From the NCBI GenBank assembly GCA_910587645.1, contig CAJUNA010000041.1:124001-188000 (forward strand): DNA of 64,000 bases, in the 5' to 3' direction. Shown in pieces: positions 51,355 to 59,242 of the stretch. Numbering within the stretch: the stretch's first letter is position 1; the number at the start of each line of letters is the position of its first letter. The notes under the pieces are model-generated. The model saw nothing but the letters and a program-made list of their open reading frames with translations. It was not told where the DNA came from and did no database searches. The DNA comes from an uncultured Oscillospiraceae bacterium. GTDB taxonomy: Bacteria; Bacillota; Clostridia; Oscillospirales; Oscillospiraceae. The position numbers and the translations under genes are program-made.

Positions 51355-53052
51355 ATGGCCGAGGAAATTCTGGCCCCTATGACCGGGGAGACTGAAAGTA
51401 AAAACTTTATCCACCAGTTCATCGACGAGGACATCGCAGAGGGAGGCCGGTTCCAAGGCATGGCTGTCCATACCCGTTTTCCGCCTGAGCCGAACGGCTA
51501 CCTCCACATTGGGCACTGCAAGGCGTTGTGCATTGATTTTGGTACCGCCGAGAAGTACGGTGGCCTGTGCAACCTGCGCATGGACGACACCAATCCTACC
51601 AAGGAGGATGTGGAGTATGTGCAGGCGATTCAGGAGGATATCCACTGGCTGGGGTTCGACTGGGGCGACCGGTTCTTTTATGCCTCCGATTACTTCGAGA
51701 AAATGTATGAGTGCGCGGAGCTGCTGATTCGGAAGGGGCTGGCTTACGTCTGCCAGCTAACGCCGGAGGAATTTAAAGCGTACCGGGGCGATGTGTCTAC
51801 TCCGGCGCGCTGCCCTTACCGGGACCGCCCGGTGGAGGAGAACCTGGATTTGTTCCGGCGGATGCGGGCGGGGGAGTTCCCCAACGGCGCAATGACCCTG
51901 CGGGCCAAGATCGACCGGGCCAGCGGGAACTTCAATATGCGGGATCCGGTTATTTACCGCATTAACCACATGCACCACCACCGGCAGGGGGACAAGTGGT
52001 GCATCTATCCGATGTATGATTTCGCGCACCCAATTGAGGACGCGCTGGAGGGGATTACACATTCCCTCTGCTCCCTGGAGTTTGAGGATCATAGGCCTTT
52101 GTATGACTGGGTCGTGGCAAACTGCGATTTGCCCAGTAAGCCAAGACAGATCGAGTTTGCAAGGCTGGGCATCAACTACACCGTCATGAGCAAGCGGAAG
52201 CTGCGGCAGTTGGTGGAAGAGGGGAAGGTCTCCGGGTGGGACGATCCCCGTATGCCAACGCTGTGCGGCCTGCGGCGGAGAGGGTATACGCCCCAGGCTA
52301 TCCGTAATTTCTGCGAGCGGATCGGCGTGGCGAAGGCCAGCAGCACCGTGGAGTTCGCTTTCCTGGAGCACTGTCTCAGGGAGGATCTGAATGAGACCGC
52401 CCAGCGGGTGATGGCGGTCATCCGGCCGGTGAAGCTGGTGATTACCAACTATCCCGAGGGGCAGAGCGAGACGTTTGAAGTGGAAAACAATCCTAACCGC
52501 CCTGCGGATGGAAGCCGGACGATTACCTTTTCCCGGGAAATCTACGTGGAAGCGGAGGACTTTCTGGAAACCCCCGTCCCCAAGTATAAGCGGCTGTATC
52601 CCGAGGGGCCAGAGTGCCGGCTGAAGGGCGCTTACCTCATTAAATGCACCGGATGCAGGAAGGATGAGGCGGGGAATATCGTTGAAATCCTGGCTACCTA
52701 CGACCCGGAGAGCAGGGGAGGGAACCCTGCCGATGGGCGGAAGGTAAAGGGGGCGACTATCCATTGGGTGGATGCCGCCACCGCCGTGGATGCGGAATGC
52801 AGGCTCTATGACAACCTGTTCAGTGATGCTGCGCCAGACGCGGCGGATAAGAATTTCCTGGACTGCATGAGCGAAACTTCCCTGGAAGTGGTGTCCGGGT
52901 GCAAGGTGGAAGCGGGGCTGGCCCAAGCTGTGGCCCCGGCAAACTTCCAGTTTATGCGGGTAGGGTATTTCTGCCTGGACAGCAAGGACAGCAAGCCCGG
53001 GCATCTGGTGTTTAACCGGAGCGTAGGGCTAAAAGACAGTTTTAAAATGTAA
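51355..53052 (+). CDS. glnS: Glutaminyl-tRNA synthetase
   Basis: Charges tRNA-Gln directly. The 565-residue class I enzyme has PPEPNGYLHIGHCKAL with the HIGH motif at 51-54, the KMSKS-equivalent VMSKR (277-281) and the two beta-barrel anticodon domains at the C terminus (to about 560). Lengths and order match bacterial GlnRS. Its presence means charging of tRNA-Gln need not rely on GatCAB, although the two can coexist. GAGGAGCG precedes the ATG. Monocistronic. Confidence 0.97.
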   Translation: MAEEILAPMTGETESKNFIHQFIDEDIAEGGRFQGMAVHTRFPPEPNGYLHIGHCKALCIDFGTAEKYGGLCNLRMDDTNPTKEDVEYVQAIQEDIHWLGFDWGDRFFYASDYFEKMYECAELLIRKGLAYVCQLTPEEFKAYRGDVSTPARCPYRDRPVEENLDLFRRMRAGEFPNGAMTLRAKIDRASGNFNMRDPVIYRINHMHHHRQGDKWCIYPMYDFAHPIEDALEGITHSLCSLEFEDHRPLYDWVVANCDLPSKPRQIEFARLGINYTVMSKRKLRQLVEEGKVSGWDDPRMPTLCGLRRRGYTPQAIRNFCERIGVAKASSTVEFAFLEHCLREDLNETAQRVMAVIRPVKLVITNYPEGQSETFEVENNPNRPADGSRTITFSREIYVEAEDFLETPVPKYKRLYPEGPECRLKGAYLIKCTGCRKDEAGNIVEILATYDPESRGGNPADGRKVKGATIHWVDAATAVDAECRLYDNLFSDAAPDAADKNFLDCMSETSLEVVSGCKVEAGLAQAVAPANFQFMRVGYFCLDSKDSKPGHLVFNRSVGLKDSFKM

Positions 53053-53060
53053 GCAGTTCT

Positions 53061-53093
53061 CCGGCGGTGCAATTTTGTGCCGCCGGGTTTTTT
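53061..53093 (+). terminator. Terminator of glnS
   Basis: Stem CCGGCGG / CCGCCGG with loop GTGC-AATTTTGTG, followed by a seven-T run. Confidence 0.8.
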
Positions 53094-53286
53094 ATCCAGC
53101 CCACAAGTATCAACCCCTTTCGTCTGTAAGGCAAAAAGTGTTTCTTTTTGGCTCTTTTTCTTTATTTACAAAGAAAAAGATATCCTCCATATGGTTCTCT
53201 CGCCATATTCACAAATTGTTCAAATTCCAGTCATAACCAGTTCTTTTCCTTTGGTTATATTGATGATGACAAAAGGAGGATGCCGC

Positions 53287-53943
53287 ATGACTACTAATCA
53301 GCCTTACCTGCAACAGCTTCATTACCAGATCACGCCGGAGGATTATGCCGCTCTGCGGGACTGCCTGTCTGCCAGGACAGTAGGGGAGTCCGCCAGAAGC
53401 GTTCACACCATGTTTTTTAACAGCTACCTCGACCGGATGCCCGCTTACTCGGGGCAAGAGCTGTCCGTTCCAGTGGCCCGGTTCTCGCTGAATTACTACG
53501 ATGGTGATCCTACCTACCTCATCCTGGAACGGCGGATGGGCGGACAGCGTACCAGCGCCATGGTTGCGGAAGCCGAATGCCGCGCTTTGCTGGCAGGGGA
53601 GACCGATTGGCTCTTGAACCGCCATAACCCGCTGCTCCTGGATTTCTACGATGGCCTGACCGAGCGTATGCTGCTGCCGCAGATGATCGTTTCCTATCAA
53701 CGTGAGATCTATACCGCCGAGGGGCTGGACTTGTGGGTGGCGCTGGACACTGGTATCCGTTCGTCTATGGATCATATGAACTTCCTGGATCCTAGACAGC
53801 TGGAACAGGATACTGCCGATCAGGAAACGCGAATCCTGATGGAAGTGAGCTACAGCAGCCGGATTCCTGACGATGTGCTGTGCCTGCTGGAGAAAACCGC
53901 GCCCAGACGTAAATTAGTCCGCAGCGGGTACTTGACGGCGTAA
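53287..53943 (+). CDS. VTC-domain protein (orphan)
   Basis: VTC domains fold as a triphosphate tunnel and make polyphosphate in yeast; bacterial copies usually neighbour DUF4956 and CotH genes. The 218-residue product has the family frame: FNSYLDRMP near residue 37, LNYYDGDPTYLILERRM (about 60-76, basic tunnel strand), a LLAGETDWLL segment and IVSYQREIYT. Several tunnel residues appear acidic or neutral, so activity is uncertain. No DUF4956 or CotH gene is adjacent. The ATG at 53287 follows AAAAGGAGG; the upstream frame is non-coding. A terminator follows. Confidence 0.75.
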   Translation: MTTNQPYLQQLHYQITPEDYAALRDCLSARTVGESARSVHTMFFNSYLDRMPAYSGQELSVPVARFSLNYYDGDPTYLILERRMGGQRTSAMVAEAECRALLAGETDWLLNRHNPLLLDFYDGLTERMLLPQMIVSYQREIYTAEGLDLWVALDTGIRSSMDHMNFLDPRQLEQDTADQETRILMEVSYSSRIPDDVLCLLEKTAPRRKLVRSGYLTA

Positions 53944-53954
53944 AACATACGCTT

Positions 53955-53982
53955 AAGGCGGCTGGATTTTTCCAGCCGCCTT
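53955..53982 (+). terminator. Terminator of the VTC gene
   Basis: Perfect 12-bp arms AAGGCGGCTGGA / TCCAGCCGCCTT with a 4-nt loop. Confidence 0.7.
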
Positions 53983-54008
53983 GATTTACTGACAGTTTCT
54001 GTTATAAT
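53981..54008 (+). promoter_or_regulatory. Promoter upstream of the Xer-type gene
   Basis: TTGATT (53981-53986), 16-bp spacer, TATAAT (54003-54008). The leader to the gene is about 160 nt and contains the 28-bp palindrome. Confidence 0.6.
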
Positions 54009-54086
54009 AGACGCAGTGGAGTTGAGAGTGCTGCCGGTGAATAAACAAAAGCAATGAGGGGAGGGCGGTTTGTAAGGATATGCATA

Positions 54087-54114
54087 ATTGAACAAAATAA
54101 AAATTTTGTTCAAT
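54087..54114. repeat. 28-bp palindromic site, copy 1 (11-6-11 layout)
   Basis: Left arm ATTGAACAAAA (54087-54097), centre TAAAAA, right arm TTTTGTTCAAT (54104-54114); the arms pair fully and the centre adds one more base pair on each side. The 11-6-11 layout equals that of dif sites. It lies 59 bp upstream of the recombinase start. An operator is the main alternative. Confidence 0.45.
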
Positions 54115-54172
54115 ATAGGGGAGGGGCCAGCCAGGTTTTGCCCTGTATATGCCTTGCAATGCTATATTAACA

Positions 54173-55177
54173 ATGATTGATTACCGTGACGAAGCGCCGC
54201 AGGTTTTGCGTGACTTTTTATCCTATCATGAGACCATTAAAGCACACTCGCAGAAAACTGTGGACGAATATTTTCTTGACCTCCGGAATTTTTTCCGCTA
54301 CATCAAGCAGTCCCGCGACCGCACGCTGCGGGATCTGGATTTGGACGAAATCTCGATTATGGATGTCGATATTGGCCTGATCCGGTCGATTACATTGACT
54401 GATGTATACGGCTATCTGACTTACCTCAGCCGGGATCGCGCCCAGCAGCATAATAGCGGTAAGACTGCTTATGGGCTGAGTGCCACTACCCGTGCCAGGA
54501 AAATCGCCACTCTCCGTTCCTTTTTTAACTATGTAACCCAGAAGGCCCATCTGCTGGAGGAAAATCCAATTAAGGAATTGGATTCGCCGAAATTGAAAAA
54601 GACTCTGCCCCGCTATCTGACACTGGACGAGAGCATGGACTTGCTGGAACATGTGGACGGGGTTCACAGTGAGCGGGATTATTGTATTTTGACGCTGTTT
54701 TTGAACTGTGGCCTGCGAATTTCGGAGTTGATCGGTTTGAATATGACCGATATACAGGATGATGCACTGCGGGTGCTGGGCAAGGGTAATAAAGTGCGTA
54801 TTGTGTATTTGAATGATGCCTGCAAAACCGCTATTAGCCGCTACTTGGCAGTTCGCCGGCCAATTACCGGACGGGATGAAAACGCCCTATTCCTCTCCTC
54901 CCGGGATCAGCGGATCAGCCGGTCGAATGTCCATGCGCTGGTGAAGAAGCATCTCTCCCACGCTGGATTGGATAGTGCGCAGTATTCTTCGCATAAGCTG
55001 CGCCATACTGCGGCTACGCTGATGCTGCAACACGGCGTGGATGTGAAGGCGGTGCAGGAGGTTTTGGGCCATGAACATCTAAATACGACAGAAATTTATA
55101 CGCATATTGATAATGAAGCACTTCGGGTTGCCGCCAGGGCAAATCCGCTGGGGCGGGTCAAGCCGCCAAAAGAGTAA
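54173..55177 (+). CDS. Tyrosine recombinase, XerC/XerD-like
   Basis: Tyrosine recombinases of the Xer group resolve chromosome dimers at dif or act on other paired sites. The 334-residue product has an N-terminal SAM-like core-binding domain (about 8-125) and a catalytic domain with R182 (LNCGLRISEL), K204, H274 and R277 (SSHKLRHTA), H300 (LGHEHLNT) and nucleophile Y309 (EIYTHID). All catalytic residues are present. No ribosome site precedes the ATGs at 54149 or 54173; I chose 54173 since MIDYRDEAP fits the family start. No phage genes adjoin, so it is more likely a chromosomal Xer than a prophage integrase. Confidence 0.9.
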   Translation: MIDYRDEAPQVLRDFLSYHETIKAHSQKTVDEYFLDLRNFFRYIKQSRDRTLRDLDLDEISIMDVDIGLIRSITLTDVYGYLTYLSRDRAQQHNSGKTAYGLSATTRARKIATLRSFFNYVTQKAHLLEENPIKELDSPKLKKTLPRYLTLDESMDLLEHVDGVHSERDYCILTLFLNCGLRISELIGLNMTDIQDDALRVLGKGNKVRIVYLNDACKTAISRYLAVRRPITGRDENALFLSSRDQRISRSNVHALVKKHLSHAGLDSAQYSSHKLRHTAATLMLQHGVDVKAVQEVLGHEHLNTTEIYTHIDNEALRVAARANPLGRVKPPKE

Positions 55178-55179
55178 AG

Positions 55180-55221
55180 CATCGCCGTTCACGGGATATT
55201 TCCGTGAGCGGCGGTGTTTTT
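55180..55221 (+). terminator. Terminator of the Xer-type gene
   Basis: Stem ATCGCCGTTCACGG ... CCGTGAGCGGCGGT with one mismatch region, followed by a T run. Confidence 0.7.
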
Positions 55222-55738
55222 ATTTGCGCACTCCGATGAAATGTAAGAAGCGGATTCCTTGGTAATCGTAGGTGCTGAGAGGGCGGTTATCAGAGTCGTA
55301 GCTGTGGGCGGCAATCAACACATCGGCAGGCCGCAGAGCTGGACGGCGCAGCAGGCCTACGACTACAGGAGAATGGTTCCAGTTTTCACCATCAAAAGAG
55401 AGTTGGATCACATCTCCAAGTTCCATTTGGCTGATGGACGCGTCCTGCGCCACGGGGCCGATGGTTGTCTCGCTCCGGGTCATAAAGTTGTAGAAGTAGG
55501 TAACTCCTGTCCAGGCAGGGGCTTTGTTGTTTGGGTCGATGTAGTACCAGCCAAATTCTTTGGTAAAATTCATTACTCCGCTCCCCGCATACACGCATTG
55601 CGATGCAAAATTGGTGCAGTCCCCCCCGATCATCTCATAGTCGTAAAAGGCCGGATTCCGTCCGTAGGCCCATTTCTTTGCATACCGCACCGCAGCTCCA
55701 CGGTTGTAGGGTACCAGTTTTCCGGTTGTCTCATCCAA
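55220..55738 (-). CDS. Amidase_6-domain protein
   Basis: Amidase_6 proteins are NlpC/P60-related cysteine amidases thought to act on peptidoglycan or on secreted polypeptides. The 172-residue product consists almost wholly of the domain: catalytic Cys C41 in GGDCTNFASQC, a His in NHSPVVVGLL and a downstream AAHSYDSDNRPLS. No signal peptide is visible. There is no ATG near the expected start; the TTG at 55738 lies 8 bp after AAGGGG and gives a compact protein, while GTGs at 55747 and 55756 are possible. It is downstream of the metal ATPase gene on the same strand (72 bp), but relation is unclear. Confidence 0.8.
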   Translation of the reverse strand: MDETTGKLVPYNRGAAVRYAKKWAYGRNPAFYDYEMIGGDCTNFASQCVYAGSGVMNFTKEFGWYYIDPNNKAPAWTGVTYFYNFMTRSETTIGPVAQDASISQMELGDVIQLSFDGENWNHSPVVVGLLRRPALRPADVLIAAHSYDSDNRPLSTYDYQGIRFLHFIGVRK

Positions 55739-55810
55739 TACGATCACCCCTTCCACACAGTATATGCGGGAGGGGTGATTGTTGGTGTATAAGGGGCAGA
55801 GGGCAATGTG

Positions 55811-57910
55811 TTACTTGCGGTTGATGCGGAGTGTGTTAAGGACACACAGCATACATACGCCTACGTCTGCGAATACGCCAGCCCAAAGCTCGATGTGGCC
55901 TAGGACGGACAAGAGCATGATTAGGACTTTTATCGTGATCGCAAAGATAATGTTCTCTGTGGCAATGCGGTTGGTGTGTCTGGCGATGCGGATGCCAGAC
56001 GCGATTTTACTGGGTTCGTCTCCCATGATAATGACGTCTGCGGTTTCGATCGCGGCGTCTGCCCCTAACCCGCCCATGGCGATGCCGATATCTGCCGCCG
56101 CTAACACTGGGGTATCATTTATGCCGTCTCCGGCATAAAGTAATTTCCCTTTACTGGTTAACTGGTTCCGCAGCTTGCCTAGCTCCTCTAGTTTATCCTG
56201 TGGCAGGAGTCCGCCTATGGCGCGGTCTAAGCCGATTTCTTGTCCAATGGCTTCCGCTACCTCTTTGCTGTCTCCAGAGAGCATTGCCGTTTGCTTCACA
56301 CCCAGAGCGCGGAGGCTACGGATGGCTGGCTGCGCGTCTTTTTTCGGGGCATCGCGCAAAAGAATTGCACCCTGGTAAATGCCGTCTACCGCGACATAAA
56401 CTGTGGTCGCAGTCGATGCGGATGGGGAAATTGGGGGTAATGAGATGTTGTTTTCTGTTAGGTAGTTATACTTGCCAGCTATGATGTGACAATGATTTGC
56501 TATCACTGAGACACCATGGCCGGAGGTTTCTTGGTAATCAGACAAGACTTTCTCATTGATGGGCTTGCCGTACGCAGCGACAATGGATTGGGCGATAGGA
56601 TGGGTAGAACGGCACTCCGCAAGCGCGGCCCATTCCAGAAGCTTTTCCTGGGAAATATTCTCTGCCGGGATACATGTGGAGACAGAAAAACGTCCCTCGG
56701 TCAGGGTTCCGGTCTTGTCGAAGGCAACAATTTCCGCTTCCGCCAGCGTTTCTAAATGGTTGCCGCCTTTTACTAATATACCCTCTCGGGATGCCCGGCC
56801 AATTCCCGCAAAGAAGCTCAGTGGTACAGAGATGACTAGGGCGCAGGGGCAGGAAATGACCAGGAAGCAGAGTGCGCTATATGTGGAATCGGGCCAGGTC
56901 ATCCAGCCAGCCAGCGGCGGAAGGATTGCCACGATCACCGCCGCAAGACACACGATAGGCGTATAGACACGGGCAAACCGGGTGATGAATTTTTCGCTGG
57001 ACGCTTTTTTCTCCGAAGCGTTCTCTACCATTTCCAGAATCTTGCTGGCGGTGGATTCTCCGAAGGTTTTTTCTACCTTGATCTCTAACGCGCCGCTGAG
57101 GTTGATACATCCTGCCATGACTTGTTGTCCGGGTGCTGTGTCACGCGGCAGGGATTCGCCAGTAAGAGCCGCTGTATCAAGCTGGGACGTACCCTTCAAA
57201 ACTATGCCATCCAGGGGGATCTTTTCGCCGGGGCGCACCAGGATGGTTTGGCCAGTTTGGACTTCCTTGGCTTCTACTTCCCTGCTCTGGCCGTTTTCCA
57301 GTAGGTTGGCGCGGTCGGGCCGGACATCCAGCAGGGCGGAAATGGACTTGCGGGAGGAGGATACAGCTTTCGTCTGCAAATATTCACCTAGGCGGTATAG
57401 CAGGAACACCATTACGCCTTCCGGGATCTCCCCAATACAGACCGCGCCGATGCCCGCAATGGTCATGAGGAAGCTTTCTCCAAATATTTCACCGTGACGG
57501 ATGTTTTCGACTGCCTGCATAATGATTTCTGCCGCAACAGTGGCGAATGCTGCCAGCAGGACCGCCGTGGAAAGCCATGGAATGCTGGGAAGAAAGATCT
57601 TCAGCAATAGTCCGGCAGCTAATAGTACCGCGCCAACGCCTAGGGTAATCAGTTCTTTACGGGCTTCCGCTGGATCCTGCTCATGATTGTGGTCATGGCC
57701 GCAGTTGCAGCCGTCTCCGCGGTCATGATGATGGTGATGGTCGTGACCACAGGAACAGTGATCATGGTGCGCATCATGACTATGCTCATGCGCATGATGA
57801 CCGCAATGGCCGTGGTCATCATGTTCATGTCCGTGGTGGCAGCAGTGGTCGTGGTCATGATGCTCGTGGTCGTGCTCATGGGTTTGTGCGGCAAGTTTTT
57901 CTTTCTCCAT
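55811..57910 (-). CDS. Heavy-metal P1B-type ATPase with His-rich N terminus (Zn/Cd/Pb)
   Basis: Exports divalent metals such as Zn2+, Cd2+ or Pb2+ using ATP. The 699-residue product has eight membrane helices, the translocation motif CPCALVIS in helix 6, the phosphorylation site DKTGTLT, GHGVSVI and GDGINDTPVLAAADIGIAMG. Instead of an HMA domain with GMTCxxC, the first 80 residues are a metal-binding tail with about 30 histidines and several CxC pairs. It is 3 bp after the regulator gene, forming one operon controlled by it. CPC plus the conserved Lys/Asp set indicates the Zn/Cd/Pb class rather than copper. Confidence 0.92.
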   Translation of the reverse strand: MEKEKLAAQTHEHDHEHHDHDHCCHHGHEHDDHGHCGHHAHEHSHDAHHDHCSCGHDHHHHHDRGDGCNCGHDHNHEQDPAEARKELITLGVGAVLLAAGLLLKIFLPSIPWLSTAVLLAAFATVAAEIIMQAVENIRHGEIFGESFLMTIAGIGAVCIGEIPEGVMVFLLYRLGEYLQTKAVSSSRKSISALLDVRPDRANLLENGQSREVEAKEVQTGQTILVRPGEKIPLDGIVLKGTSQLDTAALTGESLPRDTAPGQQVMAGCINLSGALEIKVEKTFGESTASKILEMVENASEKKASSEKFITRFARVYTPIVCLAAVIVAILPPLAGWMTWPDSTYSALCFLVISCPCALVISVPLSFFAGIGRASREGILVKGGNHLETLAEAEIVAFDKTGTLTEGRFSVSTCIPAENISQEKLLEWAALAECRSTHPIAQSIVAAYGKPINEKVLSDYQETSGHGVSVIANHCHIIAGKYNYLTENNISLPPISPSASTATTVYVAVDGIYQGAILLRDAPKKDAQPAIRSLRALGVKQTAMLSGDSKEVAEAIGQEIGLDRAIGGLLPQDKLEELGKLRNQLTSKGKLLYAGDGINDTPVLAAADIGIAMGGLGADAAIETADVIIMGDEPSKIASGIRIARHTNRIATENIIFAITIKVLIMLLSVLGHIELWAGVFADVGVCMLCVLNTLRINRK

Positions 57911-57913
57911 TGG

Positions 57914-58285
57914 TTACCCCTCCATTTCTTCCATGACGTGATCGAAGGCCATAGCAAATATTTGCCCGATATGGGCATCGTCCAGGGAGTAATAGACGAC
58001 TCTCCCCTGTTTACGGCTTTTCACAATGCGGGAAACTTTCAGTATCCGCAATTGATGGCTGATGGCGCTCTGTGTCATGCCTAGCAGCGCCGCCAAGTCG
58101 CATACGCACATTTCTTCCATGTTTAAGGCGCAGATAATACGGGCGCGGGTGCTGTCGCCAAAGACCTTGAACAGCTCGGAAACCTCATAAACTGGCGCTT
58201 CATCGGGCATTTTAGCCTTAACCCTGGCAAGAACATCTTCATGGATAACGCTGACTTCACAGACTTCGATGGATTCCCGCTCCAT
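57914..58285 (-). CDS. ArsR/SmtB-family metal sensor (CadC-like)
   Basis: Metal-responsive repressor that leaves DNA when zinc or cadmium binds. The 123-residue winged helix has the DNA-reading helix DLAALLGMTQSAISHQLR. Two metal sites appear present: an alpha-3N site (C9, C60, C62 in MCVCDLAA) and an alpha-5 site D103, H105, H116, E119, whose spacing (2, 11, 3) equals that of SmtB. So it can probably sense Zn/Cd. It is divergent from nothing but upstream of the ATPase gene with 3 bp between; its own promoter carries a dyad operator. GGAGGAAGTGCC precedes the ATG. Confidence 0.93.
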   Translation of the reverse strand: MERESIEVCEVSVIHEDVLARVKAKMPDEAPVYEVSELFKVFGDSTRARIICALNMEEMCVCDLAALLGMTQSAISHQLRILKVSRIVKSRKQGRVVYYSLDDAHIGQIFAMAFDHVMEEMEG

Positions 58286-58312
58286 GGCACTTCCTCCTTG
58301 TCATAGAATGTT

Positions 58313-58342
58313 TGAACAAATGAATATATGAGCAACTGTTCA
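58313..58342. promoter_or_regulatory. Probable operator of the metal-efflux operon
   Basis: Imperfect dyad with outer TGAACA (58313-58318) and TGTTCA (58337-58342) and a TATATA-like centre, located just downstream of the -10 box of the operon promoter, a classic ArsR-family operator position. Confidence 0.6.
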
Positions 58343-58350
58343 TGCTTTAG

Positions 58351-58378
58351 ATTATACGCAGTTTTTTTCATTTGTCAA
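58351..58378 (-). promoter_or_regulatory. Promoter of the metal-efflux operon
   Basis: On the minus strand: TTGACA (58373-58378), 16-bp spacer, TATAAT (58351-58356); both boxes are perfect. Confidence 0.82.
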
Positions 58379-58389
58379 GGGGGGAAACA

Positions 58390-58426
58390 AAAAAATTGCG
58401 CCCTGCCTGATGGCAGGACGCAGTTT
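58390..58426 (-). terminator. Terminator of the LysM-CAP gene
   Basis: GCGTCCTGCC / GGCAGGGCGC stem with a short loop, followed on the minus strand by a T run (AATTTTTTTG). Confidence 0.75.
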
Positions 58427-58455
58427 GGGGTGTGGGCCTCCCCTGCTTCGCGGGG

Positions 58456-59070
58456 TCAGCCGATGAACATTTGGGTCCAGTAATTTCCATTGGCGTAATA
58501 ACCTACGCCGATTTGCGTATAGGACGCGTTTAGGATATTGGCGCGGTGGCCGCTGGAGTTCATCCAGGCATCCATGACGGCGGCGGGTGTACGCTGGCCG
58601 TAGGCTATGTTTTCCCCGGCGGAACGGTAGGATAGTCCAAAGGATCGGATCATCTCAAACGGAGTGCCATAGGTGGGGCTGGTATGGGAGAAATAGCGGT
58701 TCCGAGCCATATCCTCTGATTTATAGCGTGCAACGCGGGAAAGCTCCCAATTCAGCGTCAAGGGGGATAGTCCGTTTTTAGCGCGCTGCTCATTGACCAG
58801 GCGGGCCACTTCTTCCTCAAAATTCTGGACACTGGTGGAAATTTGGGGAATTGTTAGACGCTGGCCAGGGTAAATCAGATTGGGGTTGGAGATTTGAGGG
58901 TTGGCGGCGATGATCTCGCTGGTTCCTACCTGGTATTTAACAGCCAGCTTCCACATGGTATCGCCTTTCACAACGGTGTGGGTTAGATTTGCGGCAAAGG
59001 CAGAGGTGGAAAGGACAACGGCCAGTACGGTGGCCGCCATCGCTGTGGTAAGCTTTCTTACGCGTTTCAT
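58456..59070 (-). CDS. LysM and CAP (SCP/YkwD) domain exported protein
   Basis: The 204-residue product has a signal peptide (about 1-26, ending SAFA), one LysM domain (about 28-75, TVVKGDTMWKLAVKY), which binds peptidoglycan, and a C-terminal CAP domain (about 85-204, with LVNEQRAKNGLSPL, SHTSPTYGTPF and SSGHRANILN). Relatives such as SafA/YkwD-type proteins act at the spore coat or cell wall; CAP domains are calcium-binding with unknown enzymatic role. It is probably wall-associated. AGGAGGAATTT precedes the ATG. Monocistronic. Confidence 0.93.
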   Translation of the reverse strand: MKRVRKLTTAMAATVLAVVLSTSAFAANLTHTVVKGDTMWKLAVKYQVGTSEIIAANPQISNPNLIYPGQRLTIPQISTSVQNFEEEVARLVNEQRAKNGLSPLTLNWELSRVARYKSEDMARNRYFSHTSPTYGTPFEMIRSFGLSYRSAGENIAYGQRTPAAVMDAWMNSSGHRANILNASYTQIGVGYYANGNYWTQMFIG

Positions 59071-59186
59071 AAAATTCCTCCTTTGGTCCTGGGTTGTGGG
59101 TTCTTATAAATTGTAACTAATTTGTAACTATTTTGCAAATGCAATAGTTGGAGGAACTGGAACAAAAAGCCTTACCGTGTCTCCGC

Positions 59187-59229
59187 GCAAAAGAAGTCCG
59201 CAGCGATTAACGCTGCGGACTTCTTTTGC
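59187..59229. terminator. Bidirectional terminator next to fba
   Basis: Very long perfect arms (19 bp, 59187-59205 and 59211-59229) beginning GCAAAAGAAGTCC with a 5-nt loop; ends fba on the minus strand. Confidence 0.88.
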
Positions 59230-59242
59230 AATTGGGCTTTTC

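Noticed and set aside
53077..53286. N-terminal extension of the VTC protein
   Set aside because: The extra 70 codons have no ribosome site, read through the glnS terminator and show non-coding composition; the ATG at 53287 has AAAAGGAGG.
54087..54114. LexA (SOS) box
   Set aside because: The GAAC/GTTC halves are 14 bp apart; Firmicutes LexA boxes have about 4 bp between them.
54173..55177. Prophage integrase
   Set aside because: No phage structural, lysis or regulatory genes and no attachment-type tRNA gene nearby; Xer-like residues and plain context favour a chromosomal recombinase.
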